The translations under genes and the position numbers were made by a program. This document shows positions 63,973 to 64,000 of a DNA stretch of 64,000 nt, piece by piece (within the stretch, counting starts at the first letter, position 1; each line of letters starts with the position of its first letter). The notes under the pieces were generated by a model. It did not search any database. It was not told where the DNA came from and was given only the letters and a program-made list of their open reading frames with translations. This stretch comes from Meloidogyne chitwoodi (lineage: Eukaryota; Nematoda; Chromadorea; Rhabditida; Meloidogynidae): NCBI GenBank assembly GCA_015183035.1, contig JACZZP010000019.1:806001-870000 (forward strand). The letters run 5' to 3'.

Positions 63973-64000
63973 ATAAATCAAATTAAAAATTAATTTGAAA

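Overview
The window reads as AT-rich nuclear DNA of a nematode, probably a plant-parasitic one (the second part is inference). Reasons: roughly three-quarters A+T, multi-exon genes with introns often only 40-60 bases long and TTTTCAG or TTTTTAG acceptors, recognisable animal regulators (CDK10, OSTF1, BORCS5/SAM-4, MED14, a PHF3/DIDO-type SPOC protein), and a tandem family of small secreted Pro-rich proteins of effector type. The species cannot be fixed from this sequence alone.

Layout. 1-2952 (minus): six ORFs in one direction with a DNA-packaging ATPase and a small hydrophobic-tail protein, the edge of a Polinton/Maverick (virus-like transposon) that runs off the left end. 3.3-3.7 kb: a fold-back repeat and one unknown exon. 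4867-6829 (minus): CDK10. 6.9-9.5 kb: fold-back elements and one half of a segmental duplication whose other half is at 12.9-14.3 kb. 9625-10778 (minus): OSTF1. 11650-12766 (minus): BORCS5. 14.3-22.1 kb: very AT-rich and gene-poor, with an AT minisatellite and one odd GC-richer ORF. 22180-25075 (plus): C-terminal part of MED14 only, possibly broken. 26041-28260 (plus): a secreted acidic protein. 28.7-31 kb: transposon relics. 31300-47342 (plus): four tandem copies of a secreted mosaic Pro-rich protein family, with a second, decayed family and conserved 3' hairpin blocks between the copies and heavy transposon insertion, including a Helitron with a clean empty site. 49444-61960 (minus): a 25-exon gene for a 1747-residue PHF3/DIDO-like protein with a zinc-finger pair, TFIIS central domain, SPOC domain and a long Gln/Asn/Pro-rich tail; its introns hold a set of short palindromes seen nowhere else in the window. 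62-64 kb: a hAT transposase relic and a solo-LTR-like element.

How the parts relate. The housekeeping genes are independent loci (transcription: MED14, the SPOC protein; cell-cycle/transcription kinase: CDK10; lysosome positioning: BORCS5; adaptor: OSTF1). The part most likely to be new biology is the 31-47 kb array: each gene has a conserved signal-peptide exon, then a variable set of 30-190 base exons that all start and end in phase 1 inside a codon, usually Gly, then a short acidic or His-rich last exon. Any exon can therefore be gained, lost or skipped without a frameshift, which suits combinatorial secreted peptides. Exon models for CDK10 (3' six exons), OSTF1, BORCS5, the 26-kb secreted gene, array copy A and the SPOC gene were checked by hand for splice sites and phase; OSTF1, BORCS5, the secreted gene, copy A and the SPOC gene each sum to a whole number of codons.
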